Source: Thereva unica (Eukaryota; Arthropoda; Insecta; Diptera; Therevidae). From it: 64,000 bases of DNA. Location: positions 62,001-126,000 of the forward strand of contig OX465286.1 in the NCBI GenBank assembly GCA_949987705.1, given 5' to 3'. The position numbers and the translations under genes were made by a program. A model generated the notes under the pieces. It worked only from the letters and a program-made list of their open reading frames with translations. It did not search any database and was not told the origin of the DNA. Shown piece after piece: positions 12,501 through 27,900 of this stretch; position 1 is the stretch's first letter, and every line of letters begins with the position of its first letter.

Positions 12501-15500
12501 CCCTTTGGATATTTTTGGTCGATTTCACGAAAGTGCTGGGATCTTAATGAATGGGGTATCGTTGGAAAGGGCTCGCTCCCCGAGTTCAGCGCACTTTATT
12601 TGGTCCAGAAATTCCAAGGGGTTCGGGAGTTATCCCCTCTTTTGTGATTTCCCCAAGGGGGGCTGCAGAACGCCCATTTTCTCGGGAAATACTGGTCAGC
12701 CCGGGGTGGAATTGAATTCACAGCCTCCCTGAGAGGTCCCTAACAATTTCCCATCCAAAAAAGGGCCACTCCAGAATTTTCCCAAAACCGGAAAATTTTC
12801 AAAGGGGTACCCCTTTGGATATTTTTGGTCGATTTCACGAAAGTGCTGGGATCTTAATGAATGGGGTATCGTTGGAAAGGGCTCGCTCCCCCGAGTTCAG
12901 CGCACATGATTTGGTCCAGAAATTCCAAGGGGTTCGGGAGTTATCCCCTCTTTTGTGATTTCCCCAAGGGGGGCTGCAGGACGCCCATTATCTCGGGAAA
13001 TACTGGTCAGCCCGGGGTGGGATTGAATTCACAGCCTCCCTGGGAGGTCCCTAACAATTTCCCATCCAAAAAAGGGCCACTCCAGAATTTTCCCAAAACC
13101 GGAAAATTTTCAAAGGGGTACCCCTTTGGATATTTTTGGTCGATTTCACGAAAGTGCTGGGATCTTAATGAATGGGGTATCGTTGGAAAGGGCTCGCTCC
13201 CCCGAGTTCAGCGCACTTTATTTGGTCCAGAAATTCCAAGGGGTTCGGGAGTTATCCCCTCTTTTGTGATTTCCCCAAGGGGGGCTGCAGAACGCCCATT
13301 TTCTCGGGAAATACTGGTCAGCCCGGGGTGGAATTGAATTCACAGCCTCCCTGAGAGGTCCCTAACAATTTCCCATCCAAAAAAGGGCCACTCCAGAATT
13401 TTCCCAAAACCGGAAAATTTTCAAAGGGGTACCCCTTTGGATATTTTTGGTCGATTTCACGAAAGTGCTGGGATCTTAATGAATGGGGTATCGTTGGAAA
13501 GGGCTCGCTCCCCCGAGTTCAGCGCACTTTATTTGGTCCAGAAATTCCAAGGGGTTCGGGAGTTATCCCCTCTTTTGTGATTTCCCCAAGGGGGCTGCAG
13601 GACGCCCATTATCTCGGGAAATACTGGTCAGCCCGGGGTGGGATTGAATTCACAGCCTCCCTGGGAGGTCCCTAACAATTTCCCATCCAAAAAAGGGCCA
13701 CTCCAGAATTTTCCCAAAACCGGAAAATTTTCAAAGGGGTACCCCTTTGGATATTTTTGGTCGATTTCACGAAAGTGCTGGGATCTTAATGAATGGGGTA
13801 TCGTTGGAAAGGGCTCGCTCCCCCGAGTTCAGCGCACTTTATTTGGTCCAGAAATTCCAAGGGGTTCGGGAGTTATCCCCTCTTTTGTGATTTCCCCAAG
13901 GGGGGCTGCAGAACGCCCATTTTCTCGGGAAATACTGGTCAGCCCGGGGTGGAATTGAATTCACAGCCTCCCTGAGAGGTCCCTAACAATTTCCCATCCA
14001 AAAAAGGGCCACTCCAGAATTTTCCCAAAACCGGAAAATTTTCAAAGGGGTACCCCTTTGGATATTTTTGGTCGATTTCACGAAAGTGCTGGGATCTTAA
14101 TGAATGGGGTATCGTTGGAAAGGGCTCGCTCCCCCGAGTTCAGCGCACATGATTTGGTCCAGAAATTCCAAGGGGTTCGGGAGTTATCCCCTCTTTTGTG
14201 ATTTCCCCAAGGGGGGCTGCAGGACGCCCATTATCTCGGGAAATACTGGTCAGCCCGGGGTGGGATTGAATTCACAGCCTCCCTGGGAGGTCCCTAACAA
14301 TTTCCCATCCAAAAAAGGGCCACTCCAGAATTTTCCCAAAACCGGAAAATTTTCAAAGGGGTACCCCTTTGGATATTTTTGGTCGATTTCACGAAAGTGC
14401 TGGGATCTTAATGAATGGGGTATCGTTGGAAAGGGCTCGCTCCCCCGAGTTCAGCGCACTTTATTTGGTCCAGAAATTCCAAGGGGTTCGGGAGTTATCC
14501 CCTCTTTTGTGATTTCCCCAAGGGGGGCTGCAGAACGCCCATTTTCTCGGGAAATACTGGTCAGCCCGGGGTGGAATTGAATTCACAGCCTCCCTGAGAG
14601 GTCCCTAACAATTTCCCATCCAAAAAAGGGCCACTCCAGAATTTTCCCAAAACCGGAAAATTTTCAAAGGGGTACCCCTTTGGATATTTTTGGTCGATTT
14701 CACGAAAGTGCTGGGATCTTAATGAATGGGGTATCGTTGGAAAGGGCTCGCTCCCCCGAGTTCAGCGCACTTTATTTGGTCCAGAAATTCCAAGGGGTTC
14801 GGGAGTTATCCCCTCTTTTGTGATTTCCCCAAGGGGGGCTGCAGAACGCCCATTTTCTCGGGAAATACTGGTCAGCCCGGGGTGGAATTGAATTCACAGC
14901 CTCCCTGAGAGGTCCCTAACAATTTCCCATCCAAAAAAGGGCCACTCCAGAATTTTCCCAAAACCGGAAAATTTTCAAAGGGGTACCCCTTTGGATATTT
15001 TTGGTCGATTTCACGAAAGTGCTGGGATCTTAATGAATGGGGTATCGTTGGAAAGGGCTCGCTCCCCCGAGTTCAGCGCACTTGATTTGGTCCAGAAATT
15101 CCAAGGGGTTCGGGAGTTATCCCCTCTTTTGTGATTTCCCCAAGGGGGGCTGCAGGACGCCCATTATCTCGGGAAATACTGGTCAGCCCGGGGTGGGATT
15201 GAATTCACAGCCTCCCTGGGAGGTCCCTAACAATTTCCCATCCAAAAAAGGGCCACTCCAGAATTTTCCCAAAACCGGAAAATTTTCAAAGGGGTACCCC
15301 TTTGGATATTTTTGGTCGATTTCACGAAAGTGCTGGGATCTTAATGAATGGGGTATCGTTGGAAAGGGCTCGCTCCCCCGAGTTCAGCGCACTTTATTTG
15401 GTCCAGAAATTCCAAGGGGTTCGGGAGTTATCCCCTCTTTTGTGATTTCCCCAAGGGGGGCTGCAGAACGCCCATTTTCTCGGGAAATACTGGTCAGCCC

Positions 15501-18500
15501 GGGGTGGAATTGAATTCACAGCCTCCCTGAGAGGTCCCTAACAATTTCCCATCCAAAAAAGGGCCACTCCAGAATTTTCCCAAAACCGGAAAATTTTCAA
15601 AGGGGTACCCCTTTGGATATTTTTGGTCGATTTCACGAAAGTGCTGGGATCTTAATGAATGGGGTATCGTTGGAAAGGGCTCGCTCCCCCGAGTTCAGCG
15701 CACTTTATTTGGTCCAGAAATTCCAAGGGGTTCGGGAGTTATCCCCTCTTTTGTGATTTCCCCAAGGGGGGCTGCAGAACGCCCATTTTCTCGGGAAATA
15801 CTGGTCAGCCCGGGTTGGAATTGAATTCACAGCCTCCCTGGGAGGTCCTTAACAATTTCCCATCCAAAAAAAGGCCACTCCAGAATTTTCCCAAAACCGG
15901 AAAATTTTCAAAGGGGTACCCCTTTGGATATTTTTGGTCGATTTCACGAAAGTGCTGGGATCTTAATGAATGGGGTATCGTTGGAAAGGGCTCGCTCCCC
16001 CGAGTTCAGCGCACTTTATTTGGTCCAGAAATTCCAAGGGGTTCGGGAGTTATCCCCTCTTTTGTGATTTCCCCAAGGGGGGCTGCAGAACGCCCATTAT
16101 CTCGGGAAATACTGGTCAGCCCGGGTTGGAATTGAATTCACAGCCTCCCTGGGAGGTCCTTAACAATTTCCCATCCAAAAAAGGGCCACTCCAGAATTTT
16201 CCCAAAACCGGAAAATTTTCAAAGGGGTACCCCTTTGGATATTTTTGGTCGATTTCACGAAAGTGCTGGGATCTTAATGAATGGGGTATCGTTGGAAAGG
16301 GCTCGCTCCCCCGAGTTCAGCGCACTTTATTTGGTCCAGAAATTCCAAGGGGTTCGGGAGTTATCCCCTCTTTTGTGATTTCCCCAAGGGGGGCTGCAGA
16401 ACGCCCATTTTCTCGGGAAATACTGGTCAGCCCGGGGTGGAATTGAATTCACAGCCTCCCTGAGAGGTCCCTAACAATTTCCCATCCAAAAAAGGGCCAC
16501 TCCAGAATTTTCCCAAAACCGGAAAATTTTCAAAGGGGTACCCCTTTGGATATTTTTGGTCGATTTCACGAAAGTGCTGGGATCTTAATGAATGGGGTAT
16601 CGTTGGAAAGGGCTCGCTCCCCCGAGTTCAGCGCACATGATTTGGTCCAGAAATTCCAAGGGGTTCGGGAGTTATCCCCTCTTTTGTGATTTCCCCAAGG
16701 GGGGCTGCAGAACGCCCATTATCTTGGGAAATACTGGTCAGCCCGGGGTGAAATTGAATTCACAGCCTCCCTGGGAGGTCCCTAACAATTTCCCATCCAA
16801 AAAAGGGCCACTCCAGAATTTTCCCAAAACCGGAAAATTTTCAAAGGGGTACCCCTTTGGATATTTTTGGTCGATTTCACGAAAGTGCTGGGATCTTAAT
16901 GAATGGGGTATCGTTGGAAAGGGCTCGCTCCCCCGAGTTCAGCGCACATGATTTGGTCCAGAAATTCCAAGGGGTTCGGGAGTTATCCCCTCTTTTGTGA
17001 TTTCCCCAAGGGGGGCTGCAGAACGCCCATTATCTCGGGAAATACTGGTCAGCCCGGGGTGGGATTGAATTCACAGCCTCCCTGGGAGGTCCCTAACAAT
17101 TTCCCATCCAAAAAAGGGCCACTGCAGAATTTTCCCAAAACCGGAAAATTTTCAAAGGGGTACCCCTTTGGATATTTTTGGTCGATTTCACGAAAGTGCT
17201 GGGATCTTAATGAATGGGGTATCGTTGGAAAGGGCTCGCTCCCCCGAGTTCAGCGCACATGATTTGGTCCAGAAATTCCAAGGGGTTCGGGAGTTATCCC
17301 CTCTTTTGTGATTTCCCCAAGGGGGGCTGCAGAACGCCCATTATCTTGGGAAATACTGGTCAGCCCGGGGTGAAATTGAATTCACAGCCTCCCTGGGAGG
17401 TCCCTAACAATTTCCCATCCAAAAAAGGGCCACTCCAGAATTTTCCCAAAACCGGAAAATTTTCAAAGGGGTACCCCTTTGGATATTTTTGGTCGATTTC
17501 ACGAAAGTGCTGGGATCTTAATGAATGGGGTATCGTTGGAAAGGGCTCGCTCCCCCGAGTTCAGCGCACTTTATTTGGTCCAGAAATTCCAAGGGGTTCG
17601 GGAGTTATCCCCTCTTTTGTGATTTCCCCAAGGGGGCTGCAGGACGCCCATTATCTCGGGAAATACTGGTCAGCCCGGGGTGGGATTGAATTCACAGCCT
17701 CCCTGGGAGGTCCCTAACAATTTCCCATCCAAAAAAGGGCCACTCCAGAATTTTCCCAAAACCGGAAAATTTTCAAAGGGGTACCCCTTTGGATATTTTT
17801 GGTCGATTTCACGAAAGTGCTGGGATCTTAATGAATGGGGTATCGTTGGAAAGGGCTCGCTCCCCCGAGTTCAGCGCACTTGATTTGGTCCAAAAATTCC
17901 AAGGGGTTCGGGAGTTATCCCCTCTTTTGTGATTTCCCCAAGGGGGCTGCAGGACGCCCATTATCTCGGGAAATACTGGTCAGCCCGGGGTGGGATTGAA
18001 TTCACAGCCTCCCTGGGAGGTCCCTAACAATTTCCCGTCCAAAAAAGGGCCACTCCAGAATTTTCCCAAAACCGGAAAATTTTCAAAGGGGTACCCCTTT
18101 GGATATTTTTGGTCGATTTCACGAAAGTGCTGGGATCTTAATGAATGGGGTATCGTTGGAAAGGGCTCGCTCCCCCGAGTTCAGCGCACTTGATTTGGTC
18201 CAGAAATTCCAAGGGGTTCGGGAGTTATCCCCTCTTTTGTGATTTCCCCAAGGGGGGCTGCAGAACGCCCATTATCTCGGGAAATACTGGTCAGCCCGGG
18301 GTGGGATTGAATTCACAGCCTCCCTGGGAGGTCCCTAACAATTTCCCATCCAAAAAAGGGCCACTCCAGAATTTTCCCAAAACCGGAAAATTTTCAAAGG
18401 GGTACCCCTTTGGATATTTTTGGTCGATTTCACGAAAGTGCTGGGATCTTAATGAATGGGGTATCGTTGGAAAGGGCTCGCTCCCCCGAGTTCAGCGCAC

Positions 18501-21500
18501 TTTATTTGGTCCAGAAATTCCAAGGGGTTCGGGAGTTATCCCCTCTTTTGTGATTTCCCCAAGGGGGGCTGCAGGACGCCCATTTTCTCGGGAAATACTG
18601 GTCAGCCCGGGGTGGGATTGAATTCACAGCCTCCCTGGGAGGTCCCTAACAATTTCCCATCCAAAAAAGGGCCACTCCAGAATTTTCCCAAAACCGGAAA
18701 ATTTTCAAAGGGGTACCCCTTTGGATATTTTTGGTCGATTTCACGAAAGTGCTGGGATCTTAATGAATGGGGTATCGTTGGAAAGGGCTCGCTCCCCCGA
18801 GTTCAGCGCACATGATTTGGTCCAGAAATTCCAAGGGGTTCGGGAGTTATCCCCTCTTTTGTGATTTCCCCAAGGGGGGCTGCAGAACGCCCATTATCTT
18901 GGGAAATACTGGTCAGCCCGGGGTGAAATTGAATTCACCGCCTCCCTGGGAGGTCCCTAACAATTTCCCATCCAAAAAAGGGCCACTCCAGAATTTTCCC
19001 AAAACCGGAAAATTTTCAAAGGGGTACCCCTTTGGATATTTTTGGTCGATTTCACGAAAGTGCTGGGATCTTAATGAATGGGGTATCGTTGGAAAGGGCT
19101 CGCTCCCCCGAGTTCAGCGCACTTTATTTGGTCCAGAAATTCCAAGGGGTTCGGGAGTTATCCCCTCTTTTGTGATTTCCCCAAGGGGGCTGCAGGACGC
19201 CCATTATCTCGGGAAATACTGGTCAGCCCGGGGTGGGATTGAATTCACAGCCTCCCTGGGAGGTCCCTAACAATTTCCCATCCAAAAAAGGGCCACTCCA
19301 GAATTTTCCCAAAACCGGAAAATTTTCAAAGGGGTACCCCTTTGGATATTTTTGGTCGATTTCACGAAAGTGCTGGGATCTTAATGAATGGGGTATCGTT
19401 GGAAAGGGCTCGCTCCCCCGAGTTCAGCGCACATGATTTGGTCCAGAAATTCCAAGGGGTTCGGGAGTTATCCCCTCTTTTGTGATTTCCCCAAGGGGGG
19501 CTGCAGAACGCCCATTATCTTGGGAAATACTGGTCAGCCCGGGGTGAAATTGAATTCACAGCCTCCCTGGGAGGTCCCTGACAATTTCCCATCCAAAAAA
19601 GGGCCACTCCAGAATTTTCCCAAAACCGGAAAATTTTCAAAGGGGTACCCCTTTGGATATTTTTGGTCGATTTCACGAAAGTGCTGGGATCTTAATGAAT
19701 GGGGTATCGTTGGAAAGGGCTCGCTCCCCCGAGTTCAGCGCACTTGATTTGGTCCAAAAATTCCAAGGGGTTCGGGAGTTATCCCCTCTTTTGTGATTTC
19801 CCCAAGGGGGCTGCAGGACGCCCATTATCTCGGGAAATACTGGTCAGCCCGGGGTGGGATTGAATTCACAGCCTCCCTGGGAGGTCCCTAACAATTTCCC
19901 GTCCAAAAAAGGGCCACTCCAGAATTTTCCCAAAACCGGAAAATTTTCAAAGGGGTACCCCTTTGGATATTTTTGGTCGATTTCACGAAAGTGCTGGGAT
20001 CTTAATGAATGGGGTATCGTTGGAAAGGGCTCGCTCCCCCGAGTTCAGCGCACTTGATTTGGTCCAGAAATTCCAAGGGGTTCGGGAGTTATCCCCTCTT
20101 TTGTGATTTCCCCAAGGGGGGCTGCAGAACGCCCATTATCTCGGGAAATACTGGTCAGCCCGGGGTGGGATTGAATTCACAGCCTCCCTGGGAGGTCCCT
20201 AACAATTTCCCATCCAAAAAAGGGCCACTCCAGAATTTTCCCAAAACCGGAAAATTTTCAAAGGGGTACCCCTTTGGATATTTTTGGTCGATTTCACGAA
20301 AGTGCTGGGATCTTAATGAATGGGGTATCGTTGGAAAGGGCTCGCTCCCCCGAGTTCAGCGCACTTTATTTGGTCCAGAAATTCCAAGGGGTTCGGGAGT
20401 TATCCCCTCTTTTGTGATTTCCCCAAGGGGGGCTGCAGAACGCCCATTATCTCGGGAAATACTGGTCAGCCCGGGGTGGGATTGAATTCACAGCCTCCCT
20501 GGCAGGTCCCTAACAATTTCCCATCCAAAAAAGGGCCACTCCAGAATTTTCCCAAAACCGGAAAATTTTCAAAGGGGTACCCCTTTGGATATTTTTGGTC
20601 GATTTCACGAAAGTGCTGGGATCTTAATGAATGGGGTATCGTTGGAAAGGGCTCGCTCCCCCGAGTTCAGCGCACTTGATTTGGTCCAGAAATTCCAAGG
20701 GGTTCGGGAGTTATCCCCTCTTTTGTGATTTCCCCAAGGGGGGCTGCAGGACGCCCATTTTCTCGGGAAATACTGGTCAGCCCGGGGTGGGATTGAATTC
20801 ACAGCCTCCCTGGGAGGTCCCTAACAATTTCCCATCCAAAAAAGGGCCACTCCAGAATTTTCCCAAAACCGGAAAATTTTCAAAGGGGTACCCCTTTGGA
20901 TATTTTTGGTCGATTTCACGAAAGTGCTGGGATCTTAATGAATGGGGTATCGTTGGAAAGGGCTCGCTCCCCCGAGTTCAGCGCACATGATTTGGTCCAG
21001 AAATTCCAAGGGGTTCGGGAGTTATCCCCTCTTTTGTGATTTCCCCAAGGGGGGCTGCAGAACGCCCATTATCTTGGGAAATACTGGTCAGCCCGGGGTG
21101 AAATTGAATTCACAGCCTCCCTGGGAGGTCCCTGACAATTTCCCATCCAAAAAAGGGCCACTCCAGAATTTTCCCAAAACCGGAAAATTTTCAAAGGGGT
21201 ACCCCTTTGGATATTTTTGGTCGATCTCACGAAAGTGCTGGGATCTTAATGAATGGGGTATCGTTGGAAAGGGCTCGCTCCCCCGAGTTCAGCGCACTTG
21301 ATTTGGTCCAGAAATTCCAAGGGGTTCGGGAGTTATCCCCTCTTTTGTGATTTCCCCAAGGGGGGCTGCAGGACGCCCATTATCTCGGGAAATACTGGTC
21401 AGCCCGGGGTGGGATTGAATTCACAGCCTCCCTGGGAGGTCCCTAACAATTTCTCATCCAAAAAAGGGCCACTCCAGAATTTTCCCAAAACCGGAAAATT

Positions 21501-21929
21501 TTCAAAGGGGTACCCCTTTGGATATTTTTGGTCGATTTCACGAAAGTGCTGGGATCTTAATGAATGGGGTATCGTTGGAAAGGGCTCGCTCCCCCGAGTT
21601 CAGCGCACTTTATTTGGTCCAGAAATTCCAAGGGGTTCGGGAGTTATCCCCTCTTTTGTGATTTCCCCAAGGGGGGCTGCAGAACGCCCATTATCTCGGG
21701 AAATACTGGTCAGCCCGGGGTGGGATTGAATTCACAGCCTCCCTGGGAGGTCCCTAACAATTTCCCATCCAAAAAAGGGCCACTCCAGAATTTTCCCAAA
21801 ACCGGAAAATTTTCAAAGGGGTACCCCTTTGGATATTTTTGGTCGATTTCACGAAAGTGCTGGGATCTTAATGAATGGGGTATCGTTGGAAAGGGCTCGC
21901 TCCCCCGAGTTCAGCGCACATGATTTGGT

Positions 21930-24900
21930 CCAGAAATTCCAAGGGGTTCGGGAGTTATCCCCTCTTTTGTGATTTCCCCAAGGGGGGCTGCAGAACGCCC
22001 ATTATCTTGGGAAATACTGGTCAGCCCGGGGTGAAATTGAATTCACAGCCTCCCTGGGAGGTCCCTGACAATTTCCCATCCAAAAAAGGGCCACTCCAGA
22101 ATTTTCCCAAAACCGGAAAATTTTCAAAGGGGTACCCCTTTGGATATTTTTGGTCGATCTCACGAAAGTGCTGGGATCTTAATGAATGGGGTATCTTTGG
22201 AAAGGGCTCGCTCCCCCGAGTTCAGCGCACTTGATTTGGTCCAGAAATTCCAAGGGGTTCGGGAGTTATCCCCTCTTTTGTGATTTCCCCAAGGGGGGCT
22301 GCAGGACGCCCATTATCTCGGGAAATACTGGTCAGCCCGGGGTGGGATTGAATTCACAGCCTCCCTGGGAGGTCCCTAACAATTTCTCATCCAAAAAAGG
22401 GCCACTCCAGAATTTTCCCAAAACCGGAAAATTTTCAAAGGGGTACCCCTTTGGATATTTTTGGTCGATTTCACGAAAGTGCTGGGATCTTAATGAATGG
22501 GGTATCGTTGGAAAGGGCTCGCTCCCCCGAGTTCAGCGCACTTTATTTGGTCCAGAAATTCCAAGGGGTTCGGGAGTTATCCCCTCTTTTGTGATTTCCC
22601 CAAGGGGGGCTGCAGAACGCCCATTATCTCGGGAAATACTGGTCAGCCCGGGGTGGGATTGAATTCACAGCCTCCCTGGGAGGTCCCTAACAATTTCCCA
22701 TCCAAAAAAGGGCCACTCCAGAATTTTCCAAAACCGGAAAATTTTCAAAGGGGTACCCCTTTGGATATTTTTGGTCGATCTCACGAAAGTGCTGGGATCT
22801 TAATGAATGGGGTATCGTTGGAAAGGGCTCGCTCCCCCGAGTTCAGCGCACTTGATTTGGTCCAGAAATTCCAAGGGGTTCGGGAGTTATCCCCTCTTTT
22901 GTGATTTCCCCAAGGGGGGCTGCAGGACGCCCATTATCTCGGGAAATACTGGTCAGCCCGGGGTGGGATTGAATTCACAGCCTCCCTGGGAGGTCCCTAA
23001 CAATTTCCCATCCAAAAAAGGGCCACTCCAGAATTTTCCCAAACCCGGAAAATTTTCAAAGGGGTACCCCTTTGGATATTTTTGGTCGATTTCACGAAAG
23101 TGCTGGGATCTTAATGAATGGGGTATCGTTGGAAAGGGCTCGCTCCCCGAGTTCAGCGCACTTGATTTGGTCCAGAAATTCCAAGGGGTTCGGGAGTTAT
23201 CCCCTCTTTTGTGATTTCCCCAAGGGGGGCTGCAGGACGCCCATTTTCTCGGGAAATACTGGTCAGCCCGGGGTGGGATTGAATTCACAGCCTCCCTGGG
23301 AGGTCCCTAACAATTTCCCATCCAAAAAAGGGCCACTCCAGAATTTTCCCAAAACCGGAAAATTTTCAAAGGGGTACCCCTTTGGATATTTTTGGTCGAT
23401 TTCACGAAAGTGCTGGGATCTTAATGAATGGGGTATCGTTGGAAAGGGCTCGCTCCCCCGAGTTCAGCGCACTTTATTTGGTCCAGAAATTCCAAGGGGT
23501 TCGGGAGTTATCCCCTCTTTTGTGATTTCCCCAAGGGGGGCTGCAGGACGCCCATTTTCTCGGGAAATACTGGTCAGCCCGGGGTGGAATTGAATTCACA
23601 GCCTCCCTGGGAGGTCCCTAACAATTTCCCATCCAAAAAAGGGCCACTCCAGAATTTTCCCAAAACCGGAAAATTTTCAAAGGGGTACCCCTTTGGATAT
23701 TTTTGGTCGATTTCACGAAAGTGCTGGGATCTTAATGAATGGGGTATCGTTGGAAAGGGCTCGCTCCCCCGAGTTCAGCGCACTTTATTTGGTCCAGAAA
23801 TTCCAAGGGGTTCGGGAGTTATCCCCTCTTTTGTGATTTCCCCAAGGGGGGCTGCAGGACGCCCATTTTCTCGGGAAATACTGGTCAGCCCGGGGTGGAA
23901 TTGAATTCACAGCCTCCCTGGGAGGTCCCTAACAATTTCCCATCCAAAAAAGGGCCACTCCAGAATTTTCCCAAAACCGGAAAATTTTCAAAGGGGTACC
24001 CCTTTGGATATTTTTGGTCGATTTCACGAAAGTGCTGGGATCTTAATGAATGGGGTATCGTTGGAAAGGGCTCGCTCCCCCGAGTTCAGCGCACTTTATT
24101 TGGTCCAAAAATTCCAAGGGGTTCGGGAGTTATCCCCTCTTTTGTGATTTCCCCAAGGGGGGCTGCAGGACGCCCATTATCTCGGGAAATACTGGTCAGC
24201 CCGGGGTGGAATTGAATTCACAGCCTCCCTGAGAGGTCCCTAACAATTTCCCATCCAAAAAAGGGCCACTCCAGAATTTTCCCAAAACCGGAAAATTTTC
24301 AAAGGGGTACCCCTTTGGATATTTTTGGTCGATTTCACGAAAGTGCTGGGATCTTAATGAATGGGGTATCGTTGGAAAGGGCTCGCTCCCCCGAGTTCAG
24401 CGCACTTGATTTGGTCCAGAAATTCCAAGGGGTTCGGGAGTTATCCCCTCTTTTGTGATTTCCCCAAGGGGGGCTGCAGGACGCCCATTTTCTCGGGAAA
24501 TACTGGTCAGCCGGGGTGGGATTGAATTCACAGCCTCCCTGGGAGGTCCCTAACAATTTCCCATCCAAAAAAGGGCCACTCCAGAATTTTCCCAAAACCG
24601 GAAAATTTTCAAAGGGGTTACCCCTTTGGATATTTTTGGTCGATTTCACGAAAGTGCTGGGATCTTAATGAATGGGGTATCGTTGGAAAGGGCTCGCTCC
24701 CCCGAGTTCAGCGCACTTTATTTGGTCCAGAAATTCCAAGGGGTTCGGGAGTTATCCCCTCTTTTGTGATTTCCCCAAGGGGGGCTGCAGGACGCCCATT
24801 TTCTCGGGAAATACTGGTCAGCCCGGGGTGGAATTGAATTCACAGCCTCCCTGGGAGGTCCCTAACAATTTCCCATCCAAAAAAGGGCCACTCCAGAATT

Positions 24901-27900
24901 TTCCCAAAACCGGAAAATTTTCAAAGGGGTACCCCTTTGGATATTTTTGGTCGATTTCACGAAAGTGCTGGGATCTTAATGAATGGGGTATCGTTGGAAA
25001 GGGCTCGCTCCCCCGAGTTCAGCGCACTTGATTTGGTCCAGAAATTCCAAGGGGTTCGGGAGTTATCCCCTCTTTTGTGATTTCCCCAAGGGGGGCTGCA
25101 GGACGCCCATTTTCTCGGGAAATACTGGTCAGCCCGGGGTGGGATTGAATTCACAGCCTCCCTGGGAGGTCCCTAACAATTTCCCGTCCAAAAAAGGGCC
25201 ATTCCAGAATTTTCCCAAAACCGGAAAATTTTCAAAGGGGTACCCCTTTGGATATTTTTGGTCGATTTCACGAAAGTGCTGGGATCTTAATGAATGGGGT
25301 ATCGTTGGAAAGGGCTCGCTCCCCCGAGTTCAGCGCACTTGATTTGGTCCAGAAATTCCAAGGGGTTCGGGAGTTATCCCCTCTTTTGTGATTTCCCCAA
25401 GGGGGGCTGCAGAACGCCCATTATCTTGGGAAATACTGGTCAGCCCGGGGTGAAATTGAATTCACAGCCTCCCTGGGAGGTCCCTGACAATTTCCCATCC
25501 AAAAAAGGGCCACTCCAGAATTTTCCCCAAAACCGGAAAATTTTCAAAGGGGTACCCCTTTGGATATTTTTGGTCGATTTCACGAAAGTGCTGGGATCTT
25601 AATGAATGGGGTATCGTTGGAAAGGGCTCGCTCCCCCGAGTTCAGCGCACTTTATTTGGTCCAAAAATTCCAAGGGGTTCGGGAGTTATCCCCTCTTTTG
25701 TGATTTCCCCAAGGGGGGCTGCAGGACGCCCATTATCTCAGGAAATACTGGTCAGCCCGGGGTGGGATTGAACTCACAGCCTCCCTGGCAGGTCCCTAAC
25801 AATTTCCCATCCAAAAAAGGGCCACTCCAGAATTTTCCCAAAACCGGAAAATTTTCAAAGGGGTACCCCTTTGGATATTTTTGGTCGATTTCACGAAAGT
25901 GCTGGGATCTTAATGAATGGGGCATCGTTGGAAAGGGCTCGCTCCCCCGAGTTCAGCGCACTTGATTTGGTCCAGAAATTCCAAGGGGTTCGGGAGTTAT
26001 CCCCTCTTTTGTGATTTCCCCAAGGGGGGCTGCAGAACGCCCATTATCTTGGGAAATACTGGTCAGCCCGGGGTGAAATTGAATTCACAGCCTCCCTGGG
26101 AGGTCCCTGACAATTTCCCATCCAAAAAAGGGCCACTCCAGAATTTTCCCAAAACCGGAAAATTTTCAAAGGGGTACCCCTTTGGATATTTTTGGTCGAT
26201 CTCACGAAAGTGCTGGGATCTTAATGAATGGGGTATCTTTGGAAAGGGCTCGCTCCCCCGAGTTCAGCGCACTTGATTTGGTCCAGAAATTCCAAGGGGT
26301 TCGGGAGTTATCCCCTCTTTTGTGATTTCCCCAAGGGGGGCTGCAGGACGCCCATTATCTCGGGAAATACTGGTCAGCCCGGGGTGGGATTGAATTCACA
26401 GCCTCCCTGGGAGGTCCCTAACAATTTCTCATCCAAAAAAGGGCCACTCCAGAATTTTCCCAAAACCGGAAAATTTTCAAAGGGGTACCCCTTTGGATAT
26501 TTTTGGTCGATTTCACGAAAGTGCTGGGATCTTAATGAATGGGGTATCGTTGGAAAGGGCTCGCTCCCCCGAGTTCAGCGCACTTTATTTGGTCCAGAAA
26601 TTCCAAGGGGTTCGGGAGTTATCCCCTCTTTTGTGATTTCCCCAAGGGGGGCTGCAGAACGCCCATTATCTCGGGAAATACTGGTCAGCCCGGGGTGGGA
26701 TTGAATTCACAGCCTCCCTGGGAGGTCCCTAACAATTTCCCATCCAAAAAAGGGCCACTCCAGAATTTTCCCAAAACCGGAAAATTTTCAAAGGGGTACC
26801 CCTTTGGATATTTTTGGTCGATCTCACGAAAGTGCTGGGATCTTAATGAATGGGGTATCGTTGGAAAGGGCTCGCTCCCCCGAGTTCAGCGCACTTGATT
26901 TGGTCCAGAAATTCCAAGGGGTTCGGGAGTTATCCCCTCTTTTGTGATTTCCCCAAGGGGGGCTGCAGGACGCCCATTATCTCGGGAAATACTGGTCAGC
27001 CCGGGGTGGGATTGAATTCACAGCCTCCCTGGGAGGTCCCTAACAATTTCCCATCCAAAAAAGGGCCACTCCAGAATTTTCCCAAACCCGGAAAATTTTC
27101 AAAGGGGTACCCCTTTGGATATTTTTGGTCGATTTCACGAAAGTGCTGGGATCTTAATGAATGGGGTATCGTTGGAAAGGGCTCGCTCCCCCGAGTTCAG
27201 CGCACTTGATTTGGTCCAGAAATTCCAAGGGGTTCGGGAGTTATCCCCTCTTTTGTGATTTCCCCAAGGGGGGCTGCAGGACGCCCATTTTCTCGGGAAA
27301 TACTGGTCAGCCCGGGGTGGGATTGAATTCACAGCCTCCCTGGGAGGTCCCTAACAATTTCCCATCCAAAAAAGGGCCACTCCAGAATTTTCCCAAAACC
27401 GGAAAATTTTCAAAGGGGTACCCCTTTGGATATTTTTGGTCGATTTCACGAAAGTGCTGGGATCTTAATGAATGGGGTATCGTTGGAAAGGGCTCGCTCC
27501 CCCGAGTTCAGCGCACTTTATTTGGTCCAGAAATTCCAAGGGGTTCGGGAGTTATCCCCTCTTTTGTGATTTCCCCAAGGGGGGCTGCAGGACGCCCATT
27601 TTCTCGGGAAATACTGGTCAGCCCGGGGTGGAATTGAATTCACAGCCTCCCTGGGAGGTCCCTAACAATTTCCCATCCAAAAAAGGGCCACTCCAGAATT
27701 TTCCCAAAACCGGAAAATTTTCAAAGGGGTACCCCTTTGGATATTTTTGGTCGATTTCACGAAAGTGCTGGGATCTTAATGAATGGGGTATCGTTGGAAA
27801 GGGCTCGCTCCCCCGAGTTCAGCGCACTTTATTTGGTCCAGAAATTCCAAGGGGTTCGGGAGTTATCCCCTCTTTTGTGATTTCCCCAAGGGGGGCTGCA